Origin: Butyrivibrio sp. NC2007
Lineage (GTDB): Bacteria; Bacillota; Clostridia; Lachnospirales; Lachnospiraceae
Assembly: GCF_000421405.1 (NCBI RefSeq)
Contig: NZ_ATWY01000005.1
Location: forward strand, 154,919 to 218,918
Direction: 5' to 3'
DNA length: 64,000 bases
Shown here: one piece after another, positions 27,830 to 35,872 of the stretch
How positions within the stretch are numbered: position 1 is the first letter of the stretch
Layout of the letters: every line of letters begins with the position of its first letter
The notes under the pieces: generated by a model
Seen by the model: the letters and a program-made list of their open reading frames with translations, nothing else
The model's database searches: none
Told to the model about the DNA's origin: nothing
Position numbers and translations under genes: made by a program

Positions 27830-29090
27830 ACCCTTTGAAAAAAAGCTTTACCTCTCATCACCCACAACTCACGGAGATGAGATCAAATACATTCAGGAAG
27901 CCTATGATACCAACTGGCTCTCTACCGTAGGCGCCAACATCAATGCAGTTGAGGAGATGATCGCAGAGAAGATTGGCTGCAAGTGCGCAGTAGGTCTTGC
28001 TACAGGAACAGCAGCACTTCACCTGGCAATAAGACTTGCCGGTGAGAAGCTCTACGGACAGCCAAAGGTTGGCCACGGAGTGCTGGAAGGCAAAAAGGTC
28101 TTTTGCTCCGATATGACCTTCGACGCAACGGTAAACCCTGTTGCTTATGAAGGCGGAGAAGCAGTGTTTATCGACACTGAGTACGACACCTGGAACATGG
28201 ATCCTTTGGCTCTTGAGAAGGCTTTTGAGATCTATCCCGATGTAAAGATGGTAGTAATTGCCCACCTCTACGGAACTCCCGGCAAGGTGGATGAGATAAG
28301 GAAGATCTGTGATGCTCACGGAGCCCTTATTGTCGAGGATGCTGCCGAGTCTTTCGGTGCAACCTATAAGGGTAAGCAGACAGGAATCTTTGGTGATGTA
28401 GGCGTTATCTCTTTTAACGGAAACAAGATCATCACCGGCTCTGCAGGAGGAATGCTTCTTACAGAGAGCGAAGAGGATGCCCACAAGATAAGAAAGTGGT
28501 CAACTCAGTCAAGGGAGGATGCTCCCTGGTATCAGCATGAGGAGCTCGGTTACAACTACAGAATGAGTAACCTCATTGCAGGACTTATCAGAGGCCAGAT
28601 TCCACACCTTGAGGAGCACATCGCTCAGAAGAAAGCAATCTACGAGAGATATAAGGAAGGGTTTAAGGACCTTCCGGTAGTTATGAATCCTTTTGATGCA
28701 TCAGTTTCAGAGCCTAATTTCTGGCTCTCTTGCCTGCTGATAGACAGAGATGCCATGTGCAAACAGGTAAGAGGTGAGAAGGATGTTCTCTATGTGACAG
28801 AGTCCGGAAAGAGCTGCCCTACAGAGATCCTCGAGACCATAGCCAAGTACAATGCAGAGGGAAGACCCATCTGGAAGCCGATGCATATGCAGCCCATTTA
28901 CCGCATGAACGGCTTTGTCACAAGACAGGGCAGCGGAAGAGCAAGAAGTAATGCCTATATCGACGAGGGCACAGTTCTTGATGTGGGAATGGATATCTTT
29001 GAGAGAGGCCTTTGCCTTCCAAGTGACAACAAGATGATTCCCGAACAGCAGGATGTCATAATAGAGATTGTTAAGAGGTGTTTTATTTAA
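27819..29090 (+). CDS. pglE: UDP-4-amino-sugar aminotransferase, PglE-like
   Basis: 423 residues, DegT/DnrJ PLP family. Features include WLSTVGANINAVEE, TGTAALHLAIRLAG, HLYGTPGKVDEI, EDAAESFGATYKG, Lys203 in SFNGNKIITGSAGGML and YNYRMSNLIAG. SFNGNKI is characteristic of the PglE group rather than WecE. It would aminate UDP-4-keto-6-deoxy-GlcNAc to the 4-amino sugar. It overlaps the dehydratase by 11 bases, then a strong terminator follows. A stretch around residues 315-340 looks like a small insertion relative to PglE. Confidence 0.88.
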   Translation: MELKPFEKKLYLSSPTTHGDEIKYIQEAYDTNWLSTVGANINAVEEMIAEKIGCKCAVGLATGTAALHLAIRLAGEKLYGQPKVGHGVLEGKKVFCSDMTFDATVNPVAYEGGEAVFIDTEYDTWNMDPLALEKAFEIYPDVKMVVIAHLYGTPGKVDEIRKICDAHGALIVEDAAESFGATYKGKQTGIFGDVGVISFNGNKIITGSAGGMLLTESEEDAHKIRKWSTQSREDAPWYQHEELGYNYRMSNLIAGLIRGQIPHLEEHIAQKKAIYERYKEGFKDLPVVMNPFDASVSEPNFWLSCLLIDRDAMCKQVRGEKDVLYVTESGKSCPTEILETIAKYNAEGRPIWKPMHMQPIYRMNGFVTRQGSGRARSNAYIDEGTVLDVGMDIFERGLCLPSDNKMIPEQQDVIIEIVKRCFI

Positions 29091-29112
29091 ATGCCTCATA
29101 GATAAATGATAT

Positions 29113-29140
29113 AAGCCCCGGCTTCTTGGCCGGGGCTTTA
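29113..29140 (+). terminator. Strong intrinsic terminator after pglE
   Basis: AAGCCCCGGC (29113-29122) pairs perfectly over ten bases with GCCGGGGCTT (29129-29138), loop TTCTTG, followed by TTA. It lies 22 bases after the pglE stop. This is the strongest terminator in the window and closes the upstream transcription unit. Confidence 0.85.
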
Positions 29141-29266
29141 ATATCGGGCGTTGCCCGGTAGACAGTATTTTTTCATGTCCCGCCGCCAGTAGCTTACCAT
29201 TCTGCTAGAGACCTCGGACCGCCATAGCCCCTTGTGCAAATATTTGCTCAGAGTATAGGAAGCCAA
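29141..29266. other. Non-coding left part of the 888-base gap
   Basis: No credible gene. Visible marks are a short stem CGGGC/GCCCG (29145-29149 and 29153-29157), a T-run at 29167-29173, a perfect palindrome GCAAATATTTGC (29236-29247), and CAGTAGCTTA near 29187, which resembles the tail of the hairpin repeats that begin at 29267 and may be a decayed unit. Confidence 0.5.
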
Positions 29267-29690
29267 TTACTGTCCTGGAGGGGAAATTACGTAAATACCG
29301 TAAGTGAAATGTGGCGCTGCGCGGAGGACTACTGTCCTGAAGCAAAAAATCAAAGGGGACAGTTAGCATCATCTTGGTGATTTGGCAAGTGCTACTGTCT
29401 TGAGACAAAAATTATGCAAGGACAGTAGCTATCAGGTCGATGATTGGTGGGGGGCAACTGTCCTGGATCAAAAATCAAGCAGGGACAGTTGCTATCAAGG
29501 TAATGACTGGTAAAGTGTTACTGTCTTGAAACTAAAAATGTGTAGAGACAGTAGCTGGCAATGACATGTATGAAACGCGTTGCTGTCTTGTAATAAAAAT
29601 TGTACAAGGACAGTAGCTAGTAGCTAGATGATTGAATAGGTGCATGGAGCCTTACTGTCCCAGAAGAAAAACTTAAAATATACCGTAAGG
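29267..29690 (+). repeat. Tandem array of hairpin repeats, about 63-base period
   Basis: Seven units begin with (A/G)CTGTCY at 29269, 29331, 29394, 29457, 29520, 29582 and 29654 (spacings 62, 63, 63, 63, 62, 72). The five internal units are complete hairpins: left arm (T)ACTGTCY, an A-rich loop containing AAAAAT, and right arm RGACAGT followed by (A/T)GC. The pairing is kept when the sequence changes: GCAACTGTCC/GGACAGTTGC at 29454-29492, and TACTGTCT/AGACAGTA at 29519-29553. Units 2 and 5 share a one-base G bulge. The first and last units instead end in ATACCGTAAG (29295-29304, 29680-29689). The 25-base linkers are also related (GCTATCA, ATGATTGG). No known family is assigned. Confidence 0.85.
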
Positions 29691-29716
29691 TTTAACGAAA
29701 AGGAGCCGATGCCACA

Positions 29717-29872
29717 ATTACATAGCCCGCTTACAGACCGAATTATCTCTGCGGATGTATGTCAATGGCACCGTGGAATACCGAAGCCCTCTCTTTGGGC
29801 GAGGATATGCCGCGAAAGGCCATTGATATACATCCACAGAGATATATAATCCATCAGCGCGGGCTATGTAAT
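29717..29872 (+). other. Long imperfect fold-back (structured RNA or MITE-like element)
   Basis: Two 53-54 base arms face each other: 29717-29769 and 29819-29872. The outer 14 bases (ATTACATAGCCCGC) pair perfectly, the inner 27 pair with few faults including one G-U, and an internal loop separates them. The 49-base apex has its own pairings, CGTGG (29772-29776) with CCGCG (29810-29814) and GCCC/GGGC (29786-29789, 29797-29800). I do not match it to a known riboswitch. It could be a non-coding RNA, a leader regulating the pglC operon 107 bases downstream, or a miniature inverted-repeat element; no obvious target duplication flanks it. The remaining bases to 29978 show nothing further clear. Confidence 0.6.
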
Positions 29873-29978
29873 ATAAAAAACATGGCAGGTCTCGGCACCA
29901 ATCAGTATCTTGAAGAATACATTTATGATAAAATAAGTTCTGAGTGACTGATATTTGAAACTGGCAGATTAATCCATT

Positions 29979-30635
29979 ATGAAAAAGACTATTTATTCTG
30001 TTTTTATAAAAAGACTCTTAGATATACTGATCTCAGCAATAATCCTGGTACTATTCAGCTGGCTCTATATAATCCTTGCAATTCTTGTAAGGGTTAAGCT
30101 CGGAAGCCCGGTCCTGTTTAAACAGCCCCGTCCCGGCAAGGATGAAAAGATCTTTAACATGTACAAGTTTAGGACCATGACTGACGCGAGGGATGAGAAC
30201 GGAAAGCTCCTTCCCGACAAGGACAGGCTGACAAAGTTTGGTAAGCTCCTTAGAAAGACCAGTCTTGATGAGCTGCCGGAGCTGTTTTGCATACTAAAAG
30301 GGGACATGAGCTTTATAGGTCCGAGGCCGCTTCTTGTGGAGTATCTTCCCTATTACACCGAGAGGGAGAAGCTCCGCCACACAGTAAGGCCGGGGCTTAC
30401 GGGACTTGCCCAGGCCAGCGGAAGAAATACCGTGGATTGGGACACCAGGTTTGAACTGGATGCTACTTATGTTGAGAACCTGAGCTTTTTGATGGATCTA
30501 AAGGTTATCGCCATGACTTTTAAGACGGTGTTTGGACACTCCGACCAGGTGGCTGAGGATACAAACGCCACAGAAGGAAACTTTGCTCAGATAAGAAAAG
30601 AGAGGCTTGAAAAGACAGGCAAACTGGAAAAATAA
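29979..30635 (+). CDS. pglC: Monotopic phosphoglycosyltransferase, PglC-like
   Basis: 218 residues, the minimal monotopic form. A re-entrant N-terminal helix (about 9-33) precedes QPRPGKDEKIFNMYKFRTM, the catalytic Asp97-Glu98 in SLDELPELF, KGDMSFIGPRPLLVEYLP and VRPGLTGLAQASGRN. This closely follows Campylobacter PglC, which moves diacetylbacillosamine-1-phosphate onto undecaprenyl phosphate. The substrate here should be the 2,4-diamino-sugar made by the genes at 25892-29090, possibly acylated by the next gene. The C-terminal 25 residues are extra. No strong ribosome site is visible before ATG 29979. Confidence 0.9.
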   Translation: MKKTIYSVFIKRLLDILISAIILVLFSWLYIILAILVRVKLGSPVLFKQPRPGKDEKIFNMYKFRTMTDARDENGKLLPDKDRLTKFGKLLRKTSLDELPELFCILKGDMSFIGPRPLLVEYLPYYTEREKLRHTVRPGLTGLAQASGRNTVDWDTRFELDATYVENLSFLMDLKVIAMTFKTVFGHSDQVAEDTNATEGNFAQIRKERLEKTGKLEK

Positions 30636-30650
30636 TCAAGGAGGCCGAAT

Positions 30651-31634
30651 ATGGGAACAAACATTTTAATTCTTAGTGCAGGAACAAGAAATAAGGTTGT
30701 TCAGTATTTTAAGCGTGAGATGGCAGGCAGAGTAATTGCTACCGACTGCTCCAACTTGGGTCCGGCTATTTATGATGCAGACAAGGCCTACATCGTTCCT
30801 AGAATTGATGATCCCGCCTACATAGACGAGGTCCTTAAGATCTGTAAAAAGGAGGAAATAAAGGGTGTATTAAGTCTTATTGACCCTGAGCTTTCTCTTC
30901 TTGCCAAGAATGCAGATAAATTCCTGGAGATTGGCACTACACCTATCGTGTCTTCCTATGAGCTGTGTGAGACCAGTCTTGATAAGTTCAGAATGTACGA
31001 TATGCTCCAGAAGCTTGGAATCCCCACAGCAAGATGCTTTGCATCAATCGATTCCTTCGAAGCATCAAGGGCAGATGGTGAAATTGATTACCCTATATTC
31101 GTTAAGCCCCAGAAGGGAAGCGCATCCCTTAACATTAACGAAGTAAGGTCAAAAGAGATGCTGACAGCCCTTTTCCATGACTATGACGGCCTTATGATCC
31201 AGGAATACATGAAGGGTCAGGAGTACGGCGCAGATGTTTACATCGATATGATAACCGGCATGTGCACATCCATCTTCCTGAAAAAGAAGATCAAGATGAG
31301 AGCCGGTGAGACGGATAAGTCCGTATCATGCAAGTGCGACATACTCTTTATGAAGCTGGCAAATTTCGTGGAGGCAGTGGGATATCGCGGAATGATAGAT
31401 ATCGACCTGTTCTACGATGAAGATAATGACACCTGGTACCTGTCAGAGGTTAACCCAAGGTTTGGCGGAGGATATCCACACGCCTACGAGTGCGGAGTCA
31501 ACTTCCCTAAGCAGATCATCAATAACCTTGAAGGCAAGGAGAACCTTGTAAACATTGGCGATTACAGGGACGGCGTCTTCATGATGAAGTACAACGAACT
31601 GATGGTAGAGCCTGAGGATAGGCTTGCAAAATAA
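30651..31634 (+). CDS. ATP-grasp ligase, possible sugar N-acyl (glycerate or amino acid) ligase
   Basis: 327 residues. N-terminal pre-ATP-grasp domain (ILILSAGTRNKVVQYF), then ATP-grasp elements: FVKPQKGSAS (ATP-binding Lys), MIQEYMKGQEYGADVYID, and DIDLFYDEDNDTWYLSEVNPRFGGG with the metal-binding Glu and Asn. ATP-grasp enzymes join a carboxylate to an amine through an acyl phosphate. In some Neisseria, PglB2 is a PglC-type transferase fused to an ATP-grasp domain and produces a glyceramido-acetamido sugar; here the two parts are adjacent separate genes and no PglD acetyltransferase is present. Hence a role in acylating the 4-amino group is likely but unproven. Confidence 0.75.
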   Translation: MGTNILILSAGTRNKVVQYFKREMAGRVIATDCSNLGPAIYDADKAYIVPRIDDPAYIDEVLKICKKEEIKGVLSLIDPELSLLAKNADKFLEIGTTPIVSSYELCETSLDKFRMYDMLQKLGIPTARCFASIDSFEASRADGEIDYPIFVKPQKGSASLNINEVRSKEMLTALFHDYDGLMIQEYMKGQEYGADVYIDMITGMCTSIFLKKKIKMRAGETDKSVSCKCDILFMKLANFVEAVGYRGMIDIDLFYDEDNDTWYLSEVNPRFGGGYPHAYECGVNFPKQIINNLEGKENLVNIGDYRDGVFMMKYNELMVEPEDRLAK

Positions 31635-31658
31635 ACAGATGGCGGAGATAGAAGCTAA

Positions 31659-32759
31659 ATGCCAAAGGCACTGATTTTAGCAAATTCATCCAGCGGACTA
31701 TATGACTTTCGAAATGAGCTCCTTACGGGGCTCATGGAGGAAGGCTATGAGATAGTCATAAGTCTTCCGGATGAACTTAAGGTAAAAGAACTAAAGGACG
31801 AGGGATGTCGGGTAGTACACACTGACATCAACAGACGCGGAGTCAATCCAATTCAGGATATGGCTCTTTTGCGCGCTTATAAGAGTCTTGTAAAAAAGGA
31901 AAAACCGGACGTGGTTTTGACCTATACAATAAAGCCAAATATCTACGGCGGATATGTGTGCGGAAGGCTGAAAGTCCCATATATATCAACCATAACGGGA
32001 CTTGGGACCACCTTTGAGCGAGGAGGAATTCTCCTTAAACTCATAGTCACCATGTACAAGGTTTCCTTAAAGAAGTGCAGCGCTCTCTTTTTCCAGAATG
32101 AAGAGAACAGAAAGATATTCGAGAGCCACGGAATAAGGGCGAAGAAGCATGTTACTGTAAACGGCTCCGGAGTAAACCTTGAAAAGCACAGACAGGAACC
32201 TATCCCGGGACATGAAGATGATGTCACGAGATTTCTTTATATAGGGCGTCTCATGACGGAGAAGGGCTCAAAAGAGTACATAGAAGCAGCAAGGGCTCTT
32301 CATGATAAATACGGCGGGAAAGTCTCTTTTGCAGCAGTTGGTTACTGCGAGGATGACTTCAGACCTATAGCGGATGAGGCAGAAAAAGAGGGAATCCTGA
32401 AAGTCATCCCTTATCAGAAAGACATTCATCCTTACATGAAGGAAGCTGATGCGATAGTTCACCCATCCTACCATGAGGGAATGAGTAACGTCCTTATGGA
32501 GGCAGCAGCAACGGGAAGACCTGTTATTGCTTCGGACATTAGTGGATGCAGAGAAATCGTTGATACTGATAGATCGGGATTTTTGTGCAAACCAAGAGAT
32601 GCAAAGTCACTGATTTCAGCCCTCGAGCGCTTTACGGGGCTTGATATAGACAGACGCAGAGCCATGGGTGAGGCGGCAAGAAGGTACGTCGAGCAGAAGT
32701 TTGACAGGCGTAGTATAATATTGACGTATATTGAAGAGATAAAAAGAATCGTTAAGTAA
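31659..32759 (+). CDS. Glycosyltransferase family 4, PglA-like
   Basis: 366 residues. It begins KALILANSSSGLYDFRNELL, and has YTIKPNIYGG and ITGLGTTFERGG, which are characteristic of PglA/WbnK-type enzymes acting on the first diamino-sugar. The donor domain carries YIGRLMTEKGSKEYIEAA and HPSYHEGMSNVLMEAAATG with the EX7E pattern. PglA adds GalNAc alpha-1,3 to undecaprenyl-diphosphate bacillosamine. Position directly after the PglC-like and ATP-grasp genes supports the same second-sugar step. The exact sugar is inferred only. Confidence 0.82.
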   Translation: MPKALILANSSSGLYDFRNELLTGLMEEGYEIVISLPDELKVKELKDEGCRVVHTDINRRGVNPIQDMALLRAYKSLVKKEKPDVVLTYTIKPNIYGGYVCGRLKVPYISTITGLGTTFERGGILLKLIVTMYKVSLKKCSALFFQNEENRKIFESHGIRAKKHVTVNGSGVNLEKHRQEPIPGHEDDVTRFLYIGRLMTEKGSKEYIEAARALHDKYGGKVSFAAVGYCEDDFRPIADEAEKEGILKVIPYQKDIHPYMKEADAIVHPSYHEGMSNVLMEAAATGRPVIASDISGCREIVDTDRSGFLCKPRDAKSLISALERFTGLDIDRRRAMGEAARRYVEQKFDRRSIILTYIEEIKRIVK

Positions 32760-32784
32760 TGATTTGATTTTTGGAGGAAATACA

Positions 32785-34101
32785 ATGGATTTATATGAGA
32801 AGCTCCTTTCAGGAGAAGAGAAACTGTCACTTGTAGGACTTGGATACGTAGGTATGCCTATCGCAGTAGCCTATGCCAAGAAGATCAAGGTTGTAGGATA
32901 TGATTTCAACGCTGAGAAGGTTGAGCTCTACAAGAAGGGAATCGACCCCACAAGAGAGGTCGGAGATGATGCTATCAAGGAGACAACAGTTGAGTTCACT
33001 GCTGATCCTGAGAAGCTCCGCGAATGCAAGTTCCACGTAGTAGCAGTTCCTACACCTGTTAATGACGATCACACACCTGACCTTACACCTGTTGAGGGAG
33101 CAAGCCATACCCTTGGTAAGTACCTTACAAAGGGATCCATCGTAGTATATGAGTCAACTGTATATCCCGGTGTAACAGAGGACATCTGTGTTCCTATTCT
33201 TGAGCAGGAGTCAGGCCTTAAGTGCGGCGTAGATTTCAAGGTTGGTTATTCACCTGAGCGTATCAACCCCGGTGACAAGGTTCACAGACTTGATACCATC
33301 ACCAAGATCGTATCCGGTATGGATGAGGAGACACTTGATACAGTAGCTAAGGTTTACAGCCTGGTTGCTCTTGCAGGTGTTTACAAGGCTCAGTCCATCA
33401 AGGTTGCTGAGGCTGCCAAGGTTATCGAGAATTCACAGCGTGATATCAACATCGCTTTCATGAACGAGCTCTCCATGATCTTCCATAGAATGGGAATCGA
33501 TACAAAGAGCGTTTTGGAGGCAGCAGGAACCAAGTGGAATTTCCTTCACTTCTTCCCCGGACTTGTTGGTGGACACTGCATCGGTGTAGATCCTTACTAC
33601 CTTACCTACAAGGCTGAGGAGCTTGGATATCACTCACAGATCATCCTTTCAGGAAGACGTATCAACGACGATATGGGCAAGTACATTGCAGAGTCACTGG
33701 TTAAGCGCCTTATCGCCAACGACATTTCAGTTAAGAATGCAAAAGTAGCAATCCTGGGCTTTACCTTCAAGGAAAACTGCCCTGATACACGTAACACCAA
33801 GGTTATCGATATCTACAACGAGCTTGGCGAGTACGGAATAAAGCCTATGGTTGTTGATCCTCAGGCTGATTCAGCTGAGGCTAAGAGACTCTATGGCATT
33901 ACCTTTGATGACCTTTCCGCAGTAAAAGACATGGATGCAGTGATCGTAGCTGTTGCTCACGAGGACTTCAAGGATTACAAGGCAGCAGACATTGCGAAGT
34001 TCTTCAATGCAGCACATAAGACAAAAGTATTCCTTGATATCAAGGGCATCTATGACATGAATGATTATAAAGCTCCGGAATTCGACTACTGGAGACTGTA
34101 A
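32785..34101 (+). CDS. wbpO: UDP-N-acetylhexosamine 6-dehydrogenase, WbpO/TviB-like
   Basis: 438 residues. NAD-binding GLGYVGMPIAVAYAK near the N-terminus, then VPTPVNDDHTPDL, YESTVYPGVTED, SPERINPGDK, and the catalytic Cys265 in GGHCIGVDPYYL; LGFTFKENCPDTRNTK follows. The PGD motif and overall length match the WbpO/TviB branch that oxidises UDP-GlcNAc or UDP-GalNAc to the uronic acid. The frame begins at 32764 but GGAGG precedes ATG 32785. With the following WbpP-like epimerase it should make UDP-GalNAcA. Confidence 0.9.
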   Translation: MDLYEKLLSGEEKLSLVGLGYVGMPIAVAYAKKIKVVGYDFNAEKVELYKKGIDPTREVGDDAIKETTVEFTADPEKLRECKFHVVAVPTPVNDDHTPDLTPVEGASHTLGKYLTKGSIVVYESTVYPGVTEDICVPILEQESGLKCGVDFKVGYSPERINPGDKVHRLDTITKIVSGMDEETLDTVAKVYSLVALAGVYKAQSIKVAEAAKVIENSQRDINIAFMNELSMIFHRMGIDTKSVLEAAGTKWNFLHFFPGLVGGHCIGVDPYYLTYKAEELGYHSQIILSGRRINDDMGKYIAESLVKRLIANDISVKNAKVAILGFTFKENCPDTRNTKVIDIYNELGEYGIKPMVVDPQADSAEAKRLYGITFDDLSAVKDMDAVIVAVAHEDFKDYKAADIAKFFNAAHKTKVFLDIKGIYDMNDYKAPEFDYWRL

Positions 34102-34117
34102 TAAGGAGTAATAAATA

Positions 34118-35092
34118 ATGGGATTTAGAGAACTTAAATTCCCCGCAGATTCCGTATTCCTGGTAACAGGCGGAGCGGGCTTTATCGGATCAAATATTTG
34201 TGAGGCCCTTCTTGACATGGGCTACACAGTAAGATGTATGGATAACCTCTCAACAGGTCACATCGAGAACATCCAGCCTTTCATGGAGAACCCTAAGTTT
34301 ACTTTCCTTGAGAAGGATATCAGAGACCTTGATTCCTGCATGGAAGCAACCAAGGGAGTAGACTTCGTACTTAACGAGGCTGCCTGGGGAAGCGTTCCAA
34401 GGAGTATTGAGATGCCTCTTTTATACGAGGAGATCAACATCAGAGGAACCCTTAACATGATGGAAGCTTCAAGACAGAACGGTGTCAAGAAGTTCGTATA
34501 TGCTTCAAGCTCCTCTGTTTACGGTGATTCAACAACTCTTCCCAAGAAAGAGGGACAGGAGGGAAACGTACTTTCACCTTACGCTCTTACCAAGAAGACA
34601 GATGAGGAGTACGGCAAGCTTTACAAGAAGCTCTATGGCCTTGATACCTACGGCCTTAGATATTTCAACGTATTCGGAAGAAGACAGGATCCCAATGGCG
34701 CTTATGCAGCAGTTATCCCTAAGTTCCTTCGCCAGCTCATGAACGGTGAGACTCCAACCATAAACGGAGACGGTAAGCAGTCAAGAGACTTTACATATGT
34801 CGATAACGTAATCGAAGGAAATCTTCGTGCGTGCCTTGCTTCATCTGATGCAGCCGGAGAAGCTTATAATATCGGTGCAGGCGGAAGAGAGTTCCTTATA
34901 GATGTTTATCACCACTTAACAGATGCACTGGGCATGGATGTTGAGCCTATCTTCGGACCACCCAGAGCAGGAGATATCAGGGATTCAAACGCAGATATCA
35001 CCAAGGCAAGAACCAATCTCGGATACGATCCATCATACGATTTCAAGGCAGGTATTGAGCTTGCTATAGACTGGTATAAAAAGAATTTATGA
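34118..35092 (+). CDS. wbpP: UDP-GlcNAc/GalNAc(A) 4-epimerase, WbpP/TviC-like
   Basis: 324 residues, extended SDR. TGGAGFIGSNICEALL binds NAD, ASSSSVYGD holds the catalytic Ser region, and Tyr155/Lys159 in SPYALTKK complete the triad. EAAWGSVPRSIEMP is characteristic of WbpP/TviC enzymes that epimerise UDP-GlcNAc or UDP-GlcNAcA at C4. FNVFGRRQDPNGAYAAVIP also fits. It follows the dehydrogenase by 16 bases, the common wbpO-wbpP pairing, and precedes a deacetylase-like gene with four-base overlap. Confidence 0.9.
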   Translation: MGFRELKFPADSVFLVTGGAGFIGSNICEALLDMGYTVRCMDNLSTGHIENIQPFMENPKFTFLEKDIRDLDSCMEATKGVDFVLNEAAWGSVPRSIEMPLLYEEINIRGTLNMMEASRQNGVKKFVYASSSSVYGDSTTLPKKEGQEGNVLSPYALTKKTDEEYGKLYKKLYGLDTYGLRYFNVFGRRQDPNGAYAAVIPKFLRQLMNGETPTINGDGKQSRDFTYVDNVIEGNLRACLASSDAAGEAYNIGAGGREFLIDVYHHLTDALGMDVEPIFGPPRAGDIRDSNADITKARTNLGYDPSYDFKAGIELAIDWYKKNL

Positions 35093-35832
35093 GAATTGCA
35101 ATTCGCATGGACGACATAACTCCGGATATGGACTGGAGCAAGTTCAAGAGGGTTAAAGACCTTTTGGACGCGCATCACATAACACCCCTTATCGGAGTTG
35201 TGCCAAGGAACAAAGATGAAAAGCTCTCACTTAACCCGGCTAGAGACGACTTCTGGGATTACATCAAAAATCTCAGGGACAGAGGCTGGGTTGTAGCCAT
35301 GCACGGATATAAGCATCGATACACCACCAAGGATCCGGGGCTTTTTCCTATAGGTGGCAAGTCTGAGTTCGCAGGCCTTCCTTTTGATAAGCAGGATGAG
35401 ATGATAAGAAAGGCCAGAAGGATATTCAGGGAGAACGGGATTGAGACCGATATCTTCATGGCGCCGTCCCACTCTTTTGACAAAAATACTCTTACAGCCC
35501 TTAAAAAGAACGGCTTTAATCGCATCACAGACGGCTTTGGAACGGAGCCTTACAGGGCTTACGACTTTGTCTTTTACCCGATTGCAATAAAGAGAAGCGA
35601 TTCTCTTGCAGATACCAGGGACGGTATTGTAACCTTCGTTTACCATGCAAACACCATGGATGACAAGGATTTTGATAAGTTAAAAGAACTGTTGGAGTCA
35701 GGTAAGGCTGTTTCCTACTCTGAGTTCTTTAATGAAGAAGTACAGGATAGAAATACATTTGGCCAGGCAAAACAGTATGCTATTGCAAAGGCTAAATATC
35801 TGGCAGTTCAGCTCCGCAAGCTGAAAGGCTGA
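35089..35832 (+). CDS. DUF2334-type deacetylase-fold protein, no export signal
   Basis: 247 residues. RMDDITPDMDW supplies the paired Asp and AMHGYKHRY the HX3H metal ligands of the NodB-like fold, in the DUF2334 arrangement. FMAPSHSFDKNTL is a further conserved strand. No signal peptide or membrane segment is present, so it probably acts in the cytoplasm, unlike cell-wall deacetylases. It may remove an acetyl group from a nucleotide sugar or lipid-linked intermediate, perhaps exposing an amine for formylation by the gene at 38520. That role is inferred from the neighbours. Confidence 0.75.
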   Translation: MRIAIRMDDITPDMDWSKFKRVKDLLDAHHITPLIGVVPRNKDEKLSLNPARDDFWDYIKNLRDRGWVVAMHGYKHRYTTKDPGLFPIGGKSEFAGLPFDKQDEMIRKARRIFRENGIETDIFMAPSHSFDKNTLTALKKNGFNRITDGFGTEPYRAYDFVFYPIAIKRSDSLADTRDGIVTFVYHANTMDDKDFDKLKELLESGKAVSYSEFFNEEVQDRNTFGQAKQYAIAKAKYLAVQLRKLKG

Positions 35833-35872
35833 TTAGAAAGATAAGAGAAATAAGGCGGGGGACCAAATTTCT

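Noticed and set aside
27858..28484. Antisense open frame (208 codons) opposite pglE
   Set aside because: Shadow of a strongly conserved gene; composition typical of a reverse frame.
29145..29173. Second terminator after pglE
   Set aside because: The stem is only five bases and the T-run begins about ten bases later, so it is too weak to call.
29267..29690. CRISPR array
   Set aside because: The regular spacing is suggestive, but the repeats vary, the intervening segments are related to each other, and no cas gene is in the window.
29709..29849. 46-codon open frame with GGAG before ATG 29709
   Set aside because: It runs through the fold-back arms, has no recognisable domain, and the ribosome-site spacing is only three bases. 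The inverted repeat explains the region better.
29717..29872. Retron msr-msd RNA
   Set aside because: No reverse transcriptase gene in the window, and the structure is one long hairpin rather than the usual retron layout.
29759..29947. Second small frame over the fold-back
   Set aside because: No ribosome site and no family resemblance; overlaps the right arm of the inverted repeat.
32701..32719. Promoter with TTGACA and TATAAT before wbpO
   Set aside because: The two boxes are only seven bases apart and lie inside the coding region of the GT4 gene.
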